From Clostridium_AD sp937920395 (lineage in GTDB: Bacteria; Bacillota; Clostridia; Clostridiales; Clostridiaceae): DNA of 64,000 nucleotides. The notes under the pieces are model-generated. The model searched no databases. It was not told the DNA's origin and worked only from the letters and a program-made list of their open reading frames with translations. Made by a program: the position numbers and the translations under genes. The DNA lies in contig DAVZGP010000002.1 in NCBI GenBank assembly GCA_052274345.1, positions 62,001 to 126,000 on the forward strand. The letters are read 5' to 3'. Shown here piece by piece: positions 62,341 to 64,000 of this stretch. How positions within the stretch are numbered: position 1 is the first letter of the stretch; the number at the start of each line of letters is the position of its first letter.

Positions 62341-63651
62341 TTATCTTAATAATGCAAGAACTTGTTGTGGTTGTTGATTAGCTTGAACAAGCATTGCTTG
62401 AGCAGCCTGATTAAGAATATTATTCTTTGAGAATGTAGACATTTCTTTTGCCATATCTACGTCTCTAATTCTTGATTCAGCAGTTGTTAAATTTTCGCTT
62501 GATGTTCCTAAATTAGCTATTGTATGATCTAATCTGTTTGAATATGCACCAAGTTTTGCTCTTTCTCCTGAAACTGTTGCTGTTGCTTCATCAAGCACCT
62601 TAATTGCTGCTGAAGAATTTGCTGAAGTAGATAAATCAAGAGCATGTTCACCAGTTTTTGAAACATCTGATAAATCATTAGCTGTTCCAGTAGCTACATA
62701 TTTAGCTCCAGAAACATCAGCATTTGTACCTGTTGCTGATCCTCCTGCTGTTCCCGCTAATCCTAAGGCAGAAGAACGCATATCTGTAAAGCTAGCAGTA
62801 AAAGTTTGACTTTGATTTGCACCAATTTGGAATGTAAATGCTGATGATGCTGCAGTACCTGCTACCACATTTGTTCCACCAGTTAAAGCCGCAGAAGTTG
62901 CAGCTGAAGCTGTAGCTACAGCCGTACTAGAAACAGCTACAGTTTGAGTGAATCCATTTGTAGCTAATTGTGCGTCTATTGCTGTTTTAGCACTTCCCGC
63001 ACTTGCAAAAGTACCTAAGGTATCAGTATCATTAAAGTCACCGTTTAGAGTAATAATTTTTCCAGTCGTATCTATTGAAGCAGAAGTACTAGTTCCATCT
63101 GCTACTGTACCCAATTTAATTGTATATCCATTTAAAGCTGATCCTGGACTAAAATCAAATTTTAAGCCACCAACAGTTACTTGAGCTGCTGCCACTGCAG
63201 GTACAACTGGTGCAGCTGCTGTTTTAACTCCTGCTGTACCATCAAGCAAATTTTGAGTATTAAACTGAGTAGTATTTCCAATTCTGCTTGTTTCTGAAGT
63301 CAACTGATTCATTTCCTTTTGTATTTGTGTTCTATCTTCAGTTGTATTAGTATCATTAGAACCTTGAACTGCAAGTTCTCTCATTCTTTGTAAAATTGAA
63401 GTAGTTTCATTTAGTGCACCTTCACCAGTTCCAATCATTGATATGCCATCTTGAGCATTAGCTGAAGCTTGGTCTAATCCTCTGATTTGTCCTCTCATTT
63501 TTTCAGAGATTGCAAGACCTGCTGCATCATCTCCAGCCTTGTTAATTCTAAGACCTGATGAAAGTTTTTCCATTGATTTTGAAGCTGTTGAAGCGTTTAT
63601 TCCCATATTTCTTGTAGCATTCATTGCACCTAAGTTGTGATTGATTATCAT
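62341..63651 (-). CDS. hag: Flagellin (436 residues)
   Basis: A second full flagellin. The N-terminal 142 residues are the same as in the gene at 60963; the C-terminal region (about 273-436) is nearly so. The central D2-like part (143-272) is different and longer, rich in Ala/Thr/Val. The 50 bp before the start, including the CsrA-type hairpin and ribosome-binding site, are almost the same as in the neighbour. This points to recent duplication or continuing gene conversion of the ends, with diversification of the surface-exposed middle. Confidence 0.97.
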   Translation of the reverse strand: MIINHNLGAMNATRNMGINASTASKSMEKLSSGLRINKAGDDAAGLAISEKMRGQIRGLDQASANAQDGISMIGTGEGALNETTSILQRMRELAVQGSNDTNTTEDRTQIQKEMNQLTSETSRIGNTTQFNTQNLLDGTAGVKTAAAPVVPAVAAAQVTVGGLKFDFSPGSALNGYTIKLGTVADGTSTSASIDTTGKIITLNGDFNDTDTLGTFASAGSAKTAIDAQLATNGFTQTVAVSSTAVATASAATSAALTGGTNVVAGTAASSAFTFQIGANQSQTFTASFTDMRSSALGLAGTAGGSATGTNADVSGAKYVATGTANDLSDVSKTGEHALDLSTSANSSAAIKVLDEATATVSGERAKLGAYSNRLDHTIANLGTSSENLTTAESRIRDVDMAKEMSTFSKNNILNQAAQAMLVQANQQPQQVLALLR

Positions 63652-63659
63652 AATAAATT

Positions 63660-63693
63660 CCTCCTTGAATTTTTAGTAGGACATCCTTGTCCT
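63660..63693 (-). promoter_or_regulatory. CsrA-type translational control site, flagellin 62341
   Basis: Same AGGACA-AGGA-TGTCCT hairpin (63678-63693) and CAAGGAGGAA ribosome-binding site as in the neighbouring flagellin leader. Confidence 0.75.
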
Positions 63694-63753
63694 CCATTGG
63701 TTATTTATGATTAAATTCTATTTATATTGACTGTTAGTTAACATTAAGATCTG

Positions 63754-63781
63754 AAAGCTGAAAAATATATCAGCTTTCAAT
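63754..63781 (-). terminator. Hairpin after the third flagellin
   Basis: TGAAAGCTGA and TCAGCTTTCA pair perfectly around an AT loop, 12 bp after the stop of the partial flagellin at the window edge. The U-run is weak. Confidence 0.55.
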
Positions 63782-63792
63782 AAGTTTTTAAA

Positions 63793-64000
63793 TTATCTTA
63801 ATAATGCAAGGACTTGTTGTGGTTGTTGATTAGCTTGAACAAGCATTGCTTGAGCAGCCTGATTAAGAATATTATTCTTTGAGAATGTAGACATTTCTTT
63901 AGCCATATCTACGTCTCTAATTCTTGATTCAGCAGATGTTAAGTTTTCGCTTGATGTTCCTAAGTTAGCTATTGTATGGTCTAATCGGTTTGAGAAAGCA
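63793..64000 (-). CDS. hag: Flagellin, C-terminal part (cut by the window edge)
   Basis: About 69 codons of the 3' end of a third flagellin, ending QQPQQVLALLR like the two before it and sharing DVDMAKEMSTFSKNNILN. The N-terminus lies beyond the window. This makes a tandem array of at least three full-type flagellins plus the short one. Confidence 0.95.
   Translation of the reverse strand, partial: AFSNRLDHTIANLGTSSENLTSAESRIRDVDMAKEMSTFSKNNILNQAAQAMLVQANQQPQQVLALLR

Overview
The window is AT-rich and gene-dense, with strong Gram-positive ribosome-binding sites and frequent GTG/TTG starts. Gene content points to a motile Clostridium-type Firmicute (Clostridiaceae). The markers are a division/cell-wall cluster with MraZ, a SpoVD-type penicillin-binding protein, SepF and DivIVA; a MurE carrying the DNPR motif of meso-diaminopimelate enzymes; a fused FliR-FlhB export protein; and a sigma-D/FlhF/FlhG flagellar locus. 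The species cannot be named from the sequence alone. No rRNA, tRNA, CRISPR array, transposase or prophage was seen.

Layout. (1) 0.2-10 kb: rqcH (ribosome quality control), a sugar O-acetyltransferase flanked by two related long palindromic elements, an rRNA methyltransferase, pyrR-uraA with a PyrR attenuator and a 21-bp tandem repeat, rluD-lspA, a DksA/TraR-type zinc-finger protein and mtn. (2) 10-25.6 kb, all on the minus strand: a division/murein cluster in transcription order mraZ-rsmH-ftsL-spoVD-murE-murF-mraY-ftsW-ftsQ-DUF881-sbp-DUF881-yggS-sepF-ylmG-ylmH-divIVA. murD, murG, ftsA and ftsZ are not in it. (3) 25.8-35.4 kb: ychF, a Lon-family protease with no visible Walker A motif, a small basic protein of unknown function, a calcium-type P-ATPase, a CBS/DRTGG family II pyrophosphatase and an unrecognised membrane protein. 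(4) 35.5-59 kb: a 23-kb minus-strand flagellar superoperon from flgB to flgG. It covers the basal body, motor switch FliG, export apparatus (fliFHIJ, OPQ, R-flhB, flhA), hook (flgD, flgE, fliK), flhF/flhG, a PilZ c-di-GMP receptor and sigma-D. (5) 59-64 kb: a flagellin locus with one short divergent flagellin, an unrecognised coiled-coil protein, two full flagellins and the 3' end of a third.

Regulation visible in the sequence: a PyrR-binding hairpin plus terminator ahead of pyrR; four 10-bp MraZ boxes ahead of mraZ; good sigma-A promoters before ychF, the 29.5-kb gene, ppaC and flgB; a candidate sigma-D promoter before the short flagellin; and, in both full-flagellin leaders with a visible 5' end, a hairpin whose loop presents a near-ideal CsrA site next to the Shine-Dalgarno.

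The least explained structures are two families of intergenic palindromic elements. Each has two copies here, and every copy sits directly 3' of a stop codon in the same orientation relative to the gene: rqcH and rlmL for the long family, mtn and spoVD for the short family. Further points are the 21-bp repeat that can encode a 45-residue acidic peptide after pyrR, and the three-and-a-half 165-residue repeats inside FliK.
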